Origin: QALR01 sp900552255 | GTDB lineage: Bacteria; Bacillota; Clostridia; Oscillospirales; CAG-272 | DNA: 64,000 nt | Reading direction: 5' to 3' | Assembly (NCBI GenBank): GCA_048526005.1 | Contig: DBFVEH010000007.1 | Location: 33,033-97,032 of the forward strand | In this document: piece by piece, positions 9,342 to 19,500 of the stretch | Layout of the letters: every line of letters starts with the position of its first letter | How positions within the stretch are numbered: the first letter of the stretch is position 1 | The notes under the pieces: model-generated | Databases searched by the model: none | What the model was told of the DNA's origin: nothing | The model's input: only the letters and a program-made list of their open reading frames with translations | Made by a program: the position numbers and the translations under genes

Positions 9342-9830
9342 TTAAAATAGAGAGGTCAGTCTTTCTCTGCATTTTTCCGCCTCTTTCCGATAAAAGCAGC
9401 GCATCATGCCATAAGCCGAGAGGAAAAAAACAAGAAAAATTAAGAACAGGAAAAGCAGCATGAAAACAGAGAACGGTTTCATCAGGATAGCGAAAAGAAA
9501 GATAAGACAGGCAAAGCTCAGGAGAAAAATAAAAAAGATTCGGAGTGTTGCCGGCGGTGAGATGGTAATCTCGATTTTTGAGCCGTCATTTTCTTCTGTT
9601 ATGCTGCCATGGATAGACGGCAAAAAAGAAGACCGGTACGAAACGATCGGATAAATGCGGAAAGTGCCGTCCGTTTCGGATATTTCCCCTGCAAAGTGTT
9701 TATGTTCATGGTATCGACAAACCGAAAAAGAGGAAAGCTTTGACGGTACCGTGTCAAATGAGAGCGCTTTCAGGTTATCGGCCGGTGTCCGGCTATTATG
9801 GAACGTTATCGTTTCAAAAAGCGGCTTCAT
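9342..9830 (-). CDS. Hypothetical membrane protein
   Basis: 162 aa. The N-terminal ~90 residues look soluble and beta-rich; they are followed by two strongly hydrophobic helices (about 95-118 and 120-142) and a basic, charged tail. AGGAAGGAG lies upstream of the ATG, and the gene is enclosed by terminators on both sides. The layout resembles E3-ligase-like or DUF3592-type bacterial membrane proteins only loosely, so no function is proposed. It is AT-rich compared with its neighbours. Confidence 0.6.
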   Translation of the reverse strand: MKPLFETITFHNSRTPADNLKALSFDTVPSKLSSFSVCRYHEHKHFAGEISETDGTFRIYPIVSYRSSFLPSIHGSITEENDGSKIEITISPPATLRIFFIFLLSFACLIFLFAILMKPFSVFMLLFLFLIFLVFFLSAYGMMRCFYRKEAEKCRERLTSLF

Positions 9831-9890
9831 AGGGAAAATCTCCTTCCTTATAAATTGTATACAGTATATCAGTCTGAGAAAAATTTGTCA

Positions 9891-9921
9891 AGAAAAAAGA
9901 GCGGGCAGACGCCCGCTCTTT
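9891..9921 (-). terminator. Intrinsic terminator of rny
   Basis: An 11-bp stem (AAAGAGCGGGC with GCCCGCTCTTT) and a 4-base loop. On the minus strand it is followed by a T run. It lies downstream of the RNase Y gene. Confidence 0.85.
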
Positions 9922-10006
9922 CGGTAATCTTATATATGCTCGGTTGCCCGATGTTTTCATTTATTGCAATCTATATGAAAATCTATATATAAAATTTGCC
10001 GTTTTG

Positions 10007-11551
10007 TTATTTTGCATATTCCGCGACACGGCTTTCGCGGATGACATTGACCTTGATCTGACCGGGATATTCAAGCTCCGATTCGATCTTGTTTGCAATG
10101 TCGCGTGCTACGACGATCATTTGGTCGTCGCCGACCTGTTCGGGTTTTACCATGATTCGGATTTCGCGTCCCGCCTGAATGGCATAGGATTTTTCCACTC
10201 CCGGGAAGCTGTTGGAAATTTCTTCGAGCTTTTGCAGTCTCTTGATGTAGCTGTCGAGATCTTCGCGTCTGGCCCCCGGTCTTGCCGCGGAAATCGCATC
10301 CGCCGCCTGAACGAGAACCGCGATGACGGTCTGCGCCTCTACGTCTCCGTGATGTGCTTCAATCGCGTGAATGACGTCCTTATTTTCCTTGAACTTGCGC
10401 GCGATTTCGACACCGAGCTGAATGTGCGAGCCCTCAACCTCTTGCGTCAGCGCTTTGCCGATGTCATGGAGCAGTCCCGCGCGTCTGGCCAGCACGCTGT
10501 CGACGCCGAGCTCATTCGCCATGATGCCGGCGAGATAGGCGACCTCAACCGAGTGAGTCAATACATTTTGTCCGTAGCTGGTGCGGTATTTCAGCCTTCC
10601 GAGGAAGCGGACGAGGTCGGGATGCAGTCCGTTGACGCCGGTATCAAACGCGGCCTTTTCTCCGGCCTGCTTGATGGAAGCCTCCACCTCGCGCCGTGCC
10701 TTTTCAACGGTTTCCTCGATTCTCGACGGATGGATCCGTCCGTCCGATATCAGCTTTTCAAGCGTGATCCTTGCGATCTCGCGTCTGATCGGATCGAAGC
10801 AGGAGAGCGTGATCGCCTCCGGCGTATCGTCGATGATCAGATCAACGCCTGTGAGCGTTTCGATTTTGTGGATGTTCCGTCCCTCGCGGCCGATGATGCG
10901 TCCTTTCATCTCATCGCTGGGAAGCGGGACAACGGAGACGGTGGTTTCCGAAACCTGATCGGACGCGATCCGCTGGATGGCAAGAGAAATGATGTTTTTC
11001 GCTTTGGTATCGGCTTCATTGTGGAGATCGCTTTCGATCTGCGCGAGCTTTACGGCAGCTTCACGCTTCGCTTCGGATTCGATCTTGGAAACGAGCTCGG
11101 CCTTTGCCGTTTCGGCGGTATAGCCGGAAATTTCCTCGAGCCTTGCAAGCTGACTTTGCCGGATCTGCTCAATTTCTCCTTGAAGTCTTTCGTTTTCCTT
11201 GATCTTTCTGTTCAGCGCTTCATCCTTGCGCTCGAAGTTTTCGATTTTCCGTTCGAGTGTTTCTTCCTTGGCCAGCGCCTTGTTTTCCAGTCTCAAAAGC
11301 TCTTGACGGCGTTCCTTGTTTTCCCGTTCCGCTTCGGTTTTGGCCTTTAAGATATCTTCTTTTGCTTCAACGATCATTTCCTTACGCTTTGCTTCACCGG
11401 TTTTGACCGCTTCGGCGACGATCCGTTCCGCTTCTTTTTCCGCGGATTCGATTTTCTTTTCCGCGGTTTTCTTACGGAGCACATATCCGATGAGCGCACC
11501 GACGACAAGCGCGACAATACCTACGATCAATGGAATGATGATGTCTTTCAA
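10007..11551 (-). CDS. rny: Ribonuclease Y
   Basis: Membrane-bound endoribonuclease that starts mRNA decay in Firmicutes, 514 aa (typical about 520). In order: an N-terminal transmembrane helix (about 5-25), a long charged coiled coil (about 28-190), a KH domain with GRIIGREGRNI (about 220), and an HD domain with LLHDIGK and EAHHGD (about 330-425). The ribosome binding site is AGGAGG just upstream. The gene is monocistronic, between two terminators. In many Firmicutes rny follows recA; here it is nearby but in the opposite orientation. Confidence 0.97.
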   Translation of the reverse strand: MKDIIIPLIVGIVALVVGALIGYVLRKKTAEKKIESAEKEAERIVAEAVKTGEAKRKEMIVEAKEDILKAKTEAERENKERRQELLRLENKALAKEETLERKIENFERKDEALNRKIKENERLQGEIEQIRQSQLARLEEISGYTAETAKAELVSKIESEAKREAAVKLAQIESDLHNEADTKAKNIISLAIQRIASDQVSETTVSVVPLPSDEMKGRIIGREGRNIHKIETLTGVDLIIDDTPEAITLSCFDPIRREIARITLEKLISDGRIHPSRIEETVEKARREVEASIKQAGEKAAFDTGVNGLHPDLVRFLGRLKYRTSYGQNVLTHSVEVAYLAGIMANELGVDSVLARRAGLLHDIGKALTQEVEGSHIQLGVEIARKFKENKDVIHAIEAHHGDVEAQTVIAVLVQAADAISAARPGARREDLDSYIKRLQKLEEISNSFPGVEKSYAIQAGREIRIMVKPEQVGDDQMIVVARDIANKIESELEYPGQIKVNVIRESRVAEYAK

Positions 11552-11756
11552 AGCTTATATAACACCTCCTTTTTTTGATTTCTTTTATTTTATTAAGGAA
11601 TAAACCCGCCGCGGAGAAAGAAAGCTCATTCGATCAAAATCCTCCGCAACATACTATTATTATAATATATCTGTATACCAATGTCAAGCGGAATGTGTTT
11701 TTTTGCTGCTTTTTGGCTGAAAATAAATGGAATTTTGATTGATTTGTGAGAAATAA

Positions 11757-11788
11757 AAAAATTCGCCGGAGGATAAAGTCCGGCGAAT
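11757..11788 (-). terminator. Intrinsic terminator of lipoprotein gene
   Basis: A 10-bp stem (ATTCGCCGGA with TCCGGCGAAT) and an 8-base loop. Its minus-strand copy is followed by a T run. It lies just after the gene ending at 11804. Confidence 0.85.
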
Positions 11789-11803
11789 TTTATGTTTTAA
11801 AAA

Positions 11804-12241
11804 TTATTTGTTGAAGAGCTCAATCTTTTCGTCATTATCGAGAATAGACGGCAGAAGAATGCAGTTTCCGTTGACATAGTCGGAATTCTGAGCATCGGTA
11901 ATGAGTCCTTTCAGAGTAGCGCTTCCGTTTTCTTCAAAAGCCTTTTCAAGCTCCGCGTCGGATTTGAACTCCAAAACAAACGCCCATTTGTAGGTTGTCA
12001 GACTGCCGACAGAGACAACTTCCTTTTTGAACATGTGGAGCGTACAGGAAATTTCACCTTCTTCGAGCTGAGCGGCGATGGTGTTGGCGGTTGCCGCATC
12101 ATCATCATCAGAGCTTTCTACATATGTATAACCGGCATCTGTGAAGTTCTTCTTGATTTTGCTGAAAGTTCCGCAGGAAGCAAGAAGGAAAACGAGAGAC
12201 ACGGCAAGACACGCCGCAAGAATTTTTTTACACATTTTCAT
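11804..12241 (-). CDS. Small lipoprotein of unknown function
   Basis: 145 aa. The signal peptide ends in the lipobox LLASC with Cys23, so the protein should be tethered to the outer face of the membrane. The mature part has an acidic patch (SSDDDDAAT) and a small alpha/beta domain (YKWAFVLEFKSDAELEKAF). No family was recognised. AGGA precedes the ATG and a terminator follows, so it is a single-gene unit. The region up to 12400 is AT-rich and contains no other gene. Confidence 0.72.
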   Translation of the reverse strand: MKMCKKILAACLAVSLVFLLASCGTFSKIKKNFTDAGYTYVESSDDDDAATANTIAAQLEEGEISCTLHMFKKEVVSVGSLTTYKWAFVLEFKSDAELEKAFEENGSATLKGLITDAQNSDYVNGNCILLPSILDNDEKIELFNK

Positions 12242-12412
12242 TCAGTAAATCCTCCAAAAAATAATTTTATATTTTTATTTTATTATATACGAATCAGGAG
12301 AAAAAGTCAATATAAATTATGAACAAATCATGAAACTTTGTTTCGTCAAAAAAATATTTTTCCTTATAAGCTATATTTACGAAGCATTTTGTAAAAAAAT
12401 TTAAAATTTCTG

Positions 12413-12441
12413 TTGCAAATCCCGATGAATTGTGGTATCCT
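12413..12441 (+). promoter_or_regulatory. SigA promoter of the pheST T-box unit
   Basis: TTGCAA at 12413-12418, a 17-base spacer, and TATCCT at 12436-12441 with an extended -10 TGG just before it. It lies directly upstream of the T-box leader. Confidence 0.75.
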
Positions 12442-12454
12442 ATATAAAACACAT

Positions 12455-12708
12455 CAAAAACGCTGGGAAGAAGCGGCTTTATTTCTTTGATTGCGGACAA
12501 AAGAGAGGTTTGTCACCGGCTGAAAGCAAACCGTCCGTTGGAATATCGCCTTTCGCTTCGGAGCGGACGTCGTGAAGCATGAGTAGCGGCGCACGGTTTG
12601 TCCCCGTTACGGACAGAGAAGAGTGTCCGCGCTGTGCGTGGAAATTCGGGTGGTACCGCGGAAGAAATATGCTCCCGTCCCTTTTATGTGGACGGGAGCT
12701 TTTTGTTT
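12455..12708 (+). promoter_or_regulatory. T-box leader for phenylalanyl-tRNA synthetase
   Basis: tRNA-sensing riboswitch. The T-box sequence GGGTGGTACCGCGG is at about 12648-12661. It is followed by a 10-bp terminator stem (GCTCCCGTCC with GGACGGGAGC, 12671-12699) and TTTTTGTTTT. The upstream stem I region contains a UUC triplet at 12557-12559 that could be the phenylalanine specifier, which fits the pheS gene 42 bases downstream. Uncharged tRNA-Phe would favour the antiterminator and switch on pheST. Confidence 0.92.
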
Positions 12709-12749
12709 TCGGTCTTTTCATATCGATCACAAAGAAAGGATAGAACAGA

Positions 12750-13760
12750 ATGAAGGAATTGCTGGAAAAAATCAGAGAAAAAGCGATCCGTGAGATCGCT
12801 TCCTCGGACGATATCGAGGGGCTTCGGATCAAATATCTCGGCAAAAAGGGAGAGCTGACCGCCGTCCTGCGCGGAATGGGAAGCGTTTCTCCCGAAGAGC
12901 GCCCGCTCATCGGGCAGCTGGCGAATGAAGTAAGAAGCAAAATCGAAGAGGCGCTCACCGCAAAGGCGGAGCTGAAAAAGAAGCATGAGCTCGAACGCCG
13001 GCTGGCGTCGGAGGCTGTTGATGTGACGATCCCGGGGGAAAAATTTACGGTCGGACATCGTCATCCGCTCGCACAGACGGAGGCGATGCTGCGCGATATC
13101 TTCGTTGGGATGGGCTTTTCCGTCGCGGAGGGACCGGAGGTCGAATACGACTACTATAATTTTGAGGCTCTGAATCTGCCGAAAAATCATCCGGCGCGCG
13201 ACACGCAGGATACTTTTTATATTACGGACAACATTCTGCTGCGTTCCCAAACGTCTCCCGTGCAGGTGAGGACGATGGAGGTGCAGAAGCCGCCGATCCG
13301 CGTGATCTCGCCGGGGCGCGTGTATCGGGCAGATCCCGCCGACGCGACCCATTCTCCGATTTTCCATCAGGTGGAGGGGCTCGTCGTCGATCACGGCATC
13401 ACAATGGGGGATCTCAAAGGGATCCTCGAGCTGTTTGCAAAGCGCATGTTCGGAGAGGAGACGAAGATCCGCTTCCGTCCGCACCATTTCCCGTTCACGG
13501 AGCCTTCCGCCGAGGTGGATGTGTCCTGCTTTGTCTGCGGCGGAAAGGGCTGCCGTCTCTGCAAGGGCGAGGGCTGGATTGAGATTCTCGGTTCCGGCAT
13601 GGTGCATCCGTTCGTGCTCTCGAACTGCGGCATCGATCCGGAGGAGTATTCCGGCTTTGCCTTCGGCATGGGCGTGGAAAGGATCACGATGGCAAGACTC
13701 GGCATCGACGACATGCGGCTGCTTTATGAGAACGATGTGCGGTTCCTGCATCAGTTTTAA
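12750..13760 (+). CDS. pheS: Phenylalanyl-tRNA synthetase alpha subunit
   Basis: Catalytic subunit of the alpha2-beta2 class II synthetase, 336 aa (typical about 340). An N-terminal coiled-coil arm (about 1-85) is followed by the class II core, with HPL (RHPLAQTEAM), the EGPEVEYDYYNFEALN motif, RVYRADPADATHSP (motif 2) and GFAFGMGVERI (motif 3). AAGGA precedes the ATG. Expression should be set by the T-box upstream. pheT starts 20 bases downstream. Confidence 0.97.
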   Translation: MKELLEKIREKAIREIASSDDIEGLRIKYLGKKGELTAVLRGMGSVSPEERPLIGQLANEVRSKIEEALTAKAELKKKHELERRLASEAVDVTIPGEKFTVGHRHPLAQTEAMLRDIFVGMGFSVAEGPEVEYDYYNFEALNLPKNHPARDTQDTFYITDNILLRSQTSPVQVRTMEVQKPPIRVISPGRVYRADPADATHSPIFHQVEGLVVDHGITMGDLKGILELFAKRMFGEETKIRFRPHHFPFTEPSAEVDVSCFVCGGKGCRLCKGEGWIEILGSGMVHPFVLSNCGIDPEEYSGFAFGMGVERITMARLGIDDMRLLYENDVRFLHQF

Positions 13761-13780
13761 ACGGTAAGGAGGCGAAAATC

Positions 13781-16216
13781 ATGGTTTTATCGATGAAATG
13801 GCTGTCCGATTTTGTGGACTGCGAGGATATTGAAATCAAAAAATACTGCGACAGAATGACCGACACCGGCTCTAAGGTGGAGGGATACGAGCTTCTCGGC
13901 TCTGAAATTGAAAACGTAAAAGTGGGTCTCATTCGGAAGATCACGCAGCATCCGGACGCGGAGCGTCTCGTCGTCTGCGAGGTGGACTGCGGAGAAAAGA
14001 CGTTACAGATCATCACCGCGGCGAAAAACGTGTTTGAGGGAGCGCTCGTGCCCGTCTGCTATTGTCCGAAGGAGGAAAAGCGCGTGGCAAAGCTTGCCAC
14101 GGGCGCGGAGATCAAGTCCGGCAAGCTGCGCGGCCTTGTTTCCGAGGGCATGTTCTGCTCGATTGAGGAGCTTGGGCTCACGACGCACGATATGCCGGGC
14201 GCCGCGACCGACGGCATCCTGATTTTAAATGACTATGACCTCGGCTGCAAGCCGGGCGACGATATCGTCGATGTGCTCGGAATGCGCGACCGCGCCGTCG
14301 AATTTGAAATCACGCCGAATCGTCCCGACTGCCTTTCCGTCATCGGGCTGGCACGCGAGAGCGCGGCAAGCTTCGAGCGGCCGCTGCACATTCCGGTGCC
14401 GACGGTAAGGGAAGCGGGGGACGACATCAAAAATTATATCGATATTGCGATCAAGGATACGGAGAAATGCTTCCGTTACAGCGCGCGCGTGATCAAAAAC
14501 GTGAAGATCGAGCCCTCGCCGCTTTGGCTGCGCATGAGACTGCGCGCATCCGGCGTGCGGCCGATCAACAATATCGTCGATATCACGAACTATGTCATGC
14601 TGGAATACGGACAGCCGATGCATGCGTTCGATTATAAATGTCTTGACGGAAAGCATATCGAGGTGCGCACCGCAGGCGATAAGGAAGCGTTCCTGACGCT
14701 CGACGGCCAAGAGCGGCTCCTGGACGCAGATATGCTGGTAATCGCCGACGGCAAAAAGCCGGTTGGAATCGCAGGCGTCATGGGCGGCGCGAACAGCGAG
14801 ATCACGGAGAAGACGACGACTGTGGTGTTTGAATCCGCGATGTTTCTCGGCAGCTCCGTGCGCATCACGGCGAAAAAGCTCGGTATGCGCACCGACGCCT
14901 CGTCGCGTTTTGAAAAAGGGCTGGACGTCGAGAATACCGTTCCGGCGCTTGATCGCGCCTGCGAGCTTGTGAATCTATTGGGCGCCGGCGAAGTCGTTTC
15001 CGGCATGATCGATCTTTATCCCGAAAAGAAAGGGACGGCGACCGTCCCCTTTGAGCCGGAAAAAATCAATCGTTTCCTCGGAATCCGCCTGTCCACCGAA
15101 AAAATGACGAGAATTTTGGAAAGTCTGCATTTTGTCGTAAAAGACGGGAAAGTGTATGTCCCGTCGTACCGCGACGACGTGCGCTGTATGAACGATATCG
15201 CCGAGGAGGTTGTGAGAATCTACGGCTATAACGAAATCGAGTCCGGCAATATCGTCGCCGCTATGACGCAAGGGGGACTGACGGAAAAACAAAAATTTAC
15301 GGAGGAGCTGCACGGACTTCTCTGCGGCTTCGGACTTGATGAGATCTACACGTATTCTTTCATGTCGGCAAAGCTTTATGACAAAGCCGGCTTTACGCCG
15401 GACGACAGCCGCCGCCGCTCGGTTGAAATCATGAATCCGTTCGGTGAGGATTCCAAAACCATGCGCACGACGGCGATTCCGTCGATGCTTGAAACGCTCG
15501 AAATCAACTGCAATAAGAGCGCGGAAACAGCGGCGCTTTATGAAATGGCGCGCGTGTTCCTGCCGAGAGAGGGCATTGTCACCAATACGCACGGATTGGA
15601 GGGCACTCTGCCGGACGAAAGGGTCAAGATCATGATCGGCATGTACGGCTCCGGCGATTTTTCCCGTCTCAAAGGCATGTGCGAGGCGATCTTTGCTTAT
15701 ACAGGTGCGGAGGTCAAATTTGCGGCGGAGATATCGGATCCGACGTTCCACCCCGGAAGATGCGCTGTGATGACGGCGAAAAACGGACTGCCGCTCGGTA
15801 TCATGGGCGAGCTGCATCCGACGGTGGCGGCCGGCTATACGTTTACCTCGCCTGTTTATCTTGCGGAAATCGATCTCGAAAACCTTTATGCCTCCTCCGA
15901 CCGGGAAAAGGCTTATAAGCCTCTGCCGAAATTCCCGGCTGTGACACGCGATTTCTCGTTTATCTGCGATGAGAGCGTCACGGTCGGCGCGATCGAGGAC
16001 GCGATGCGCGCGTCCGGCGTTTCCCTGATTGAGAATATCGCCTTTTTCGATGTTTACAGAGGGATCCAGATCGGCAGCGGCAAAAAAAGTGTCTCCTTCT
16101 CGGTTTCCCTGCGCAGTTCAGACCATACGCTGACGGTGGAGGAAGCGGATAAGGCCACCGCAAAGATTTTGCGCGGCGTGGAACGTATACTTGGAATTAC
16201 GATCAGGCAGTCATAA
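13781..16216 (+). CDS. pheT: Phenylalanyl-tRNA synthetase beta subunit
   Basis: 811 aa, the usual length. Visible domains are an N-terminal EMAP/tRNA-binding fold (about 40-150), the B3/B4 editing region (about 210-390), the B5 domain with DVRCMNDIAEEVVRIYGYNEI, a catalytic-like core, and a C-terminal ferredoxin-fold anticodon-binding domain (about 718-811, KPLPKFPAVTRDFSFICDE). GTAAGGAGG lies upstream of the ATG. It forms the T-box-controlled unit with pheS and ends at a strong terminator. Confidence 0.97.
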   Translation: MVLSMKWLSDFVDCEDIEIKKYCDRMTDTGSKVEGYELLGSEIENVKVGLIRKITQHPDAERLVVCEVDCGEKTLQIITAAKNVFEGALVPVCYCPKEEKRVAKLATGAEIKSGKLRGLVSEGMFCSIEELGLTTHDMPGAATDGILILNDYDLGCKPGDDIVDVLGMRDRAVEFEITPNRPDCLSVIGLARESAASFERPLHIPVPTVREAGDDIKNYIDIAIKDTEKCFRYSARVIKNVKIEPSPLWLRMRLRASGVRPINNIVDITNYVMLEYGQPMHAFDYKCLDGKHIEVRTAGDKEAFLTLDGQERLLDADMLVIADGKKPVGIAGVMGGANSEITEKTTTVVFESAMFLGSSVRITAKKLGMRTDASSRFEKGLDVENTVPALDRACELVNLLGAGEVVSGMIDLYPEKKGTATVPFEPEKINRFLGIRLSTEKMTRILESLHFVVKDGKVYVPSYRDDVRCMNDIAEEVVRIYGYNEIESGNIVAAMTQGGLTEKQKFTEELHGLLCGFGLDEIYTYSFMSAKLYDKAGFTPDDSRRRSVEIMNPFGEDSKTMRTTAIPSMLETLEINCNKSAETAALYEMARVFLPREGIVTNTHGLEGTLPDERVKIMIGMYGSGDFSRLKGMCEAIFAYTGAEVKFAAEISDPTFHPGRCAVMTAKNGLPLGIMGELHPTVAAGYTFTSPVYLAEIDLENLYASSDREKAYKPLPKFPAVTRDFSFICDESVTVGAIEDAMRASGVSLIENIAFFDVYRGIQIGSGKKSVSFSVSLRSSDHTLTVEEADKATAKILRGVERILGITIRQS

Positions 16217-16232
16217 GCGTAACGGCAAATAT

Positions 16233-16268
16233 AAAAGCGCGTCCGGATTTCGGACGCGCTTTTTCTTC
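16233..16268 (+). terminator. Intrinsic terminator of pheST
   Basis: A 13-bp stem (AAAAGCGCGTCCG with CGGACGCGCTTTT), a 5-base loop and a T-rich tail. It separates pheST from the surface-layer gene unit. Confidence 0.9.
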
Positions 16269-16297
16269 CTTTTATATTATATATAGCGTCTCCTCCT

Positions 16298-16463
16298 AAT
16301 GTTTCAATTGTGTTACAAAATGGAGAAATCCGTTGACAAGAGTCTTCGGGACGCGTATGCTAATCATATAAGCTCTGCAAAACGGGAAAATCTGCCGCGA
16401 ATGTTACAGTTGTGTTACAAAATCGCGGAAGCTATTGCAATTTTTTTTCGTTTGTAGTAGGAT
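16298..16463 (+). promoter_or_regulatory. Two tandem promoters, each with a WalR-type box
   Basis: P1 is TTGACA (16333-16338), a 17-base spacer and TATGCT (16356-16361). P2 is TTGCAA (16435-16440), a 17-base spacer and TAGGAT (16458-16463). A 24-base element occurs at 16298-16321 and again at 16400-16423, identical at 22 of 24 positions, and ends 11 bases before each -35. Each copy holds a direct hexamer repeat matching the WalR/YycF box TGTWAH-N5-TGTWAH: TGTTTC-N5-TGTTAC at 16300-16316 (one mismatch) and TGTTAC-N5-TGTTAC at 16402-16418 (perfect). All spacings in the two modules are equal (102 bases apart). The match to WalR is by consensus only. Confidence 0.75.
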
Positions 16464-16480
16464 ATTTACACTAAGTACGA

Positions 16481-16501
16481 CTGGCGGAGCCTTTCTGCCG
16501 G
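16481..16501 (+). other. 5' UTR hairpin of surface-layer mRNA
   Basis: An 8-bp stem (CTGGCGGA with TCTGCCGG, two wobble pairs) and a 5-base loop, starting about 12 bases after the expected P2 start site. Such hairpins near the 5' end often stabilise mRNAs of abundant surface proteins. AGGAGG follows at 16516-16521. Confidence 0.5.
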
Positions 16502-16527
16502 TTACTTAAATAATTAGGAGGAATACT

Positions 16528-19500
16528 ATGAAGAACTTCAAGCGAATTCTTGCACTTGTAATCGCTATCGTTATGGTAGTAGGTACATTTGCAAGCTTGT
16601 CTGCAGCCGGTTCCAAGTGGTACAGCGAGGCCGTGACTTTTATTGAAGAGAACGGTATCGCAGTCATTGGAGCAAACGCCGACAAGAAAATTACGAGAAA
16701 CGAATTCGTGCTTTGGGTCGCGAAAATCGAATCTCACCAGCTCAGCGACACGGCTTGGAGTGAGCAGATTGCGAATACAGTCTTCACGGATGTAACCGAT
16801 GCTCACTACAAAGCGGCGATCGCGTATTCTGCAAGACGTAATTTCATCATCGGCAACGGTGACGGAACGTTCAGCCCCGATAAGGCTACGACCTTTGCTG
16901 AGGCTTGCGCCGTAATCGTCCGCGTGATGGGCTACGAGAACAAGGTGTATGATACGTCAGCGGATGCGTGGGCGTTCAATTACATGCAGGTTGCCAATAC
17001 ATACTGCCATGCGATTGACGACGTATTCATGAAAGAGACGGATACATACAATCCCGATTATGAGCTCACACAGGGTGAGGCGGCTTACCTCCTCGCTACG
17101 ATCATGAACTTCAACAAGCAGCCGACGGATTCGGATTATTCCGAGACCTCCGATGGCATCAACCTCGGCGAGTGGTTTGATGTAAACGGCGGTAGCACAG
17201 GCGTTGTCGGCAAGTCTTACTATGTTCAGTCGATCAACAGAGTTTGCAAGGGTGAGTCCATGTCCACACTGCTCGCTCTCGGCGGACAGAAAGGCCTGCT
17301 CTACACCAACGAGCTCGACACTGCGAAGGATGTCGTCCTTCTTCCGACGGATGGCACAGCTCCGCTCGTGATCGACGGTGCGTCTTTCCTGAAGATGCTT
17401 AGAATTTCTCTCGGTCTCAATCCGGAGAGAGATATCGCAAACGAAGAGCCTGAAATCAACGTGTTTAGTTATCTTGATGTCGGTTCGATTGTCAATATTG
17501 TTATCGATAAGAGCGCGACGAGCACGAACGCTTATCTGGATAACGATAGCGACGGCACGTATACCGAGGTAGACCAAAAGATCATGGTTTCCTCTCTCAG
17601 CGCTTCCTCCAACAGCGTGATTGTCGACACTTATTTGCAGGCGACAAGCGCGAAGGAAGGTGAGGATTACGGTGATGGATCCAACAATGCATCTGCGGCA
17701 ACCAACCTCATCATCAGCGCGGCTGATCTTTCCAAGTATGTCGGCTGGACCATCCGTGAAATCGGAACGACTGAGAATACCTGCCCGGTGCTTCCCGCTT
17801 CTTACAGCGCAGAGCTTGCAACCTCTTGGACGAATGTTGTGAAGGATGCAGACGGCGTTGTCACCTCGGCGGTTCTCAACTTCAAGGGACAGACCTATAC
17901 CGTGAACGGTTCGAGCGATGAGATCGCAATCTATTCCGGCGACGATCTGACCACAGTCCTGACTCCGGATGAGGCTGTAAATGCCATCATCAACATTGCT
18001 CAGGGCGAGGCTTTGGTCGTGTTCAACGATATCGACGGCGACGGCAGATATGATTCCGCCATTGTCAAAGAATCGGATCCGTTCCTTTATGTCGGCACAC
18101 CGAATGTTGCCGGCTCGGCAACGGCCACATATGATTACTATTCTTCTATCAGCAACGGCACGGTTATCGGCAATGCTCGGATGAAGGGCAATGCTCTCGG
18201 TACGGTTATTTATAACAAGTCTGTCGAATTTGCTGCCGGCGGAACGACCGGTGTTGCGGATTACAGAACCGACGGTTATCTGCTCAAAGACAGTGCGACC
18301 GGTAAAATGCAGCTGATTCTGAGAGCTTCCAACAAGCACTTCTTCATCGATGGTGCTACTGACTCGTATGGCAACGCATCTCCTCACTTCTATAAGGTGG
18401 TGGATCTTGCTACGTTCGGCGTAGGTGTCATCGAGGAGGTTGATGCGTTCGCGCTCGACAACTATTATGTTGCGAAGATCGTACAGACGGATGGAACCAC
18501 TAAGACGGTTTATATCCCGGTTACTCCTTCTGAAAAAACGACGCTTCCCGTTACGGTTGACGGCGTTACGGCGGACTACACTTTCGACAGCTCCAACTGG
18601 TGCACATTCTTGACGCAGATGAAGGATGAAGTTATTGCAAGCGGCATCGTATCCGGCGTCGAGGATCCCAGTTATAAATCTGCAACAGCAGCTTGGATGG
18701 CTGGTAAATATGTTCAGTTCGCGGTTGATGCGGACAGCAAAGTTATCGTTATGCTCGGCACAGATTCCTCTGCCAATGTCAGCGGTTTCGTGACCGGTGT
18801 CACAAAGACGGATACGGGCGACAATACCTTTAATGTTTCGATCGCGACATACAGCTCGAGCAAAGTTGCTGGTGTTTCAACATATGAAGTCAGAGCGAAT
18901 GCTTCTTCTATGTTTGACTGGCAGAATTATGAAGTTTACAATGCGATCTTCTCCAGCAAGCTTGCCGATCCGTATGGCATGGAAGATGGCAGAGTAAATG
19001 CAGATGAAGATTTGATTTATGTAACCGTATATCAGGATGCTGCTACAAAGTATTTGAAGTACAATAGCACGCTTTCTGCAGGTTCTTGGGTCAATGTTGA
19101 AGGCAGATACAATATCAGTCTGACGGAAGTTGACGGCTCGAGAGTATATGCGGACGACAAGAGCAGCTATACTGCTGATTATAAGGGCACGGTAGGCTTC
19201 GGCCCGTATTATGAGAGAACTTATAACACGACAAAGAAAGCCTATGAGTATGTCCTGAAATTCACAAGAGTTGTGGAATACACGGGTATTACCGGTTCTG
19301 CAACCGCGGTGATCGATAAGACAAAGACACTCATGACACCTGTTTATGTCGGTGAGAGTGGTACGGTTTCTACTCAGCTGAAGGCTACCACAGATGCTGA
19401 TTTTGAAAAGTATACCATTGCAAACGGTTTCTATATCGATGATGTGACAAATCTTGTATATCAGCTCATCGATAAGGCTGAAATTGTTTACAAGACTGAC

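Noticed and set aside
9944..11350. A 468-codon plus-strand frame
   Set aside because: Antisense to RNase Y, with no motif of its own.
12684..13751. A 355-codon minus-strand frame
   Set aside because: Antisense to pheS and to the T-box terminator.
16957..18387. A 476-codon minus-strand frame
   Set aside because: Antisense to the surface-layer gene, with no promoter, ribosome binding site or motif.
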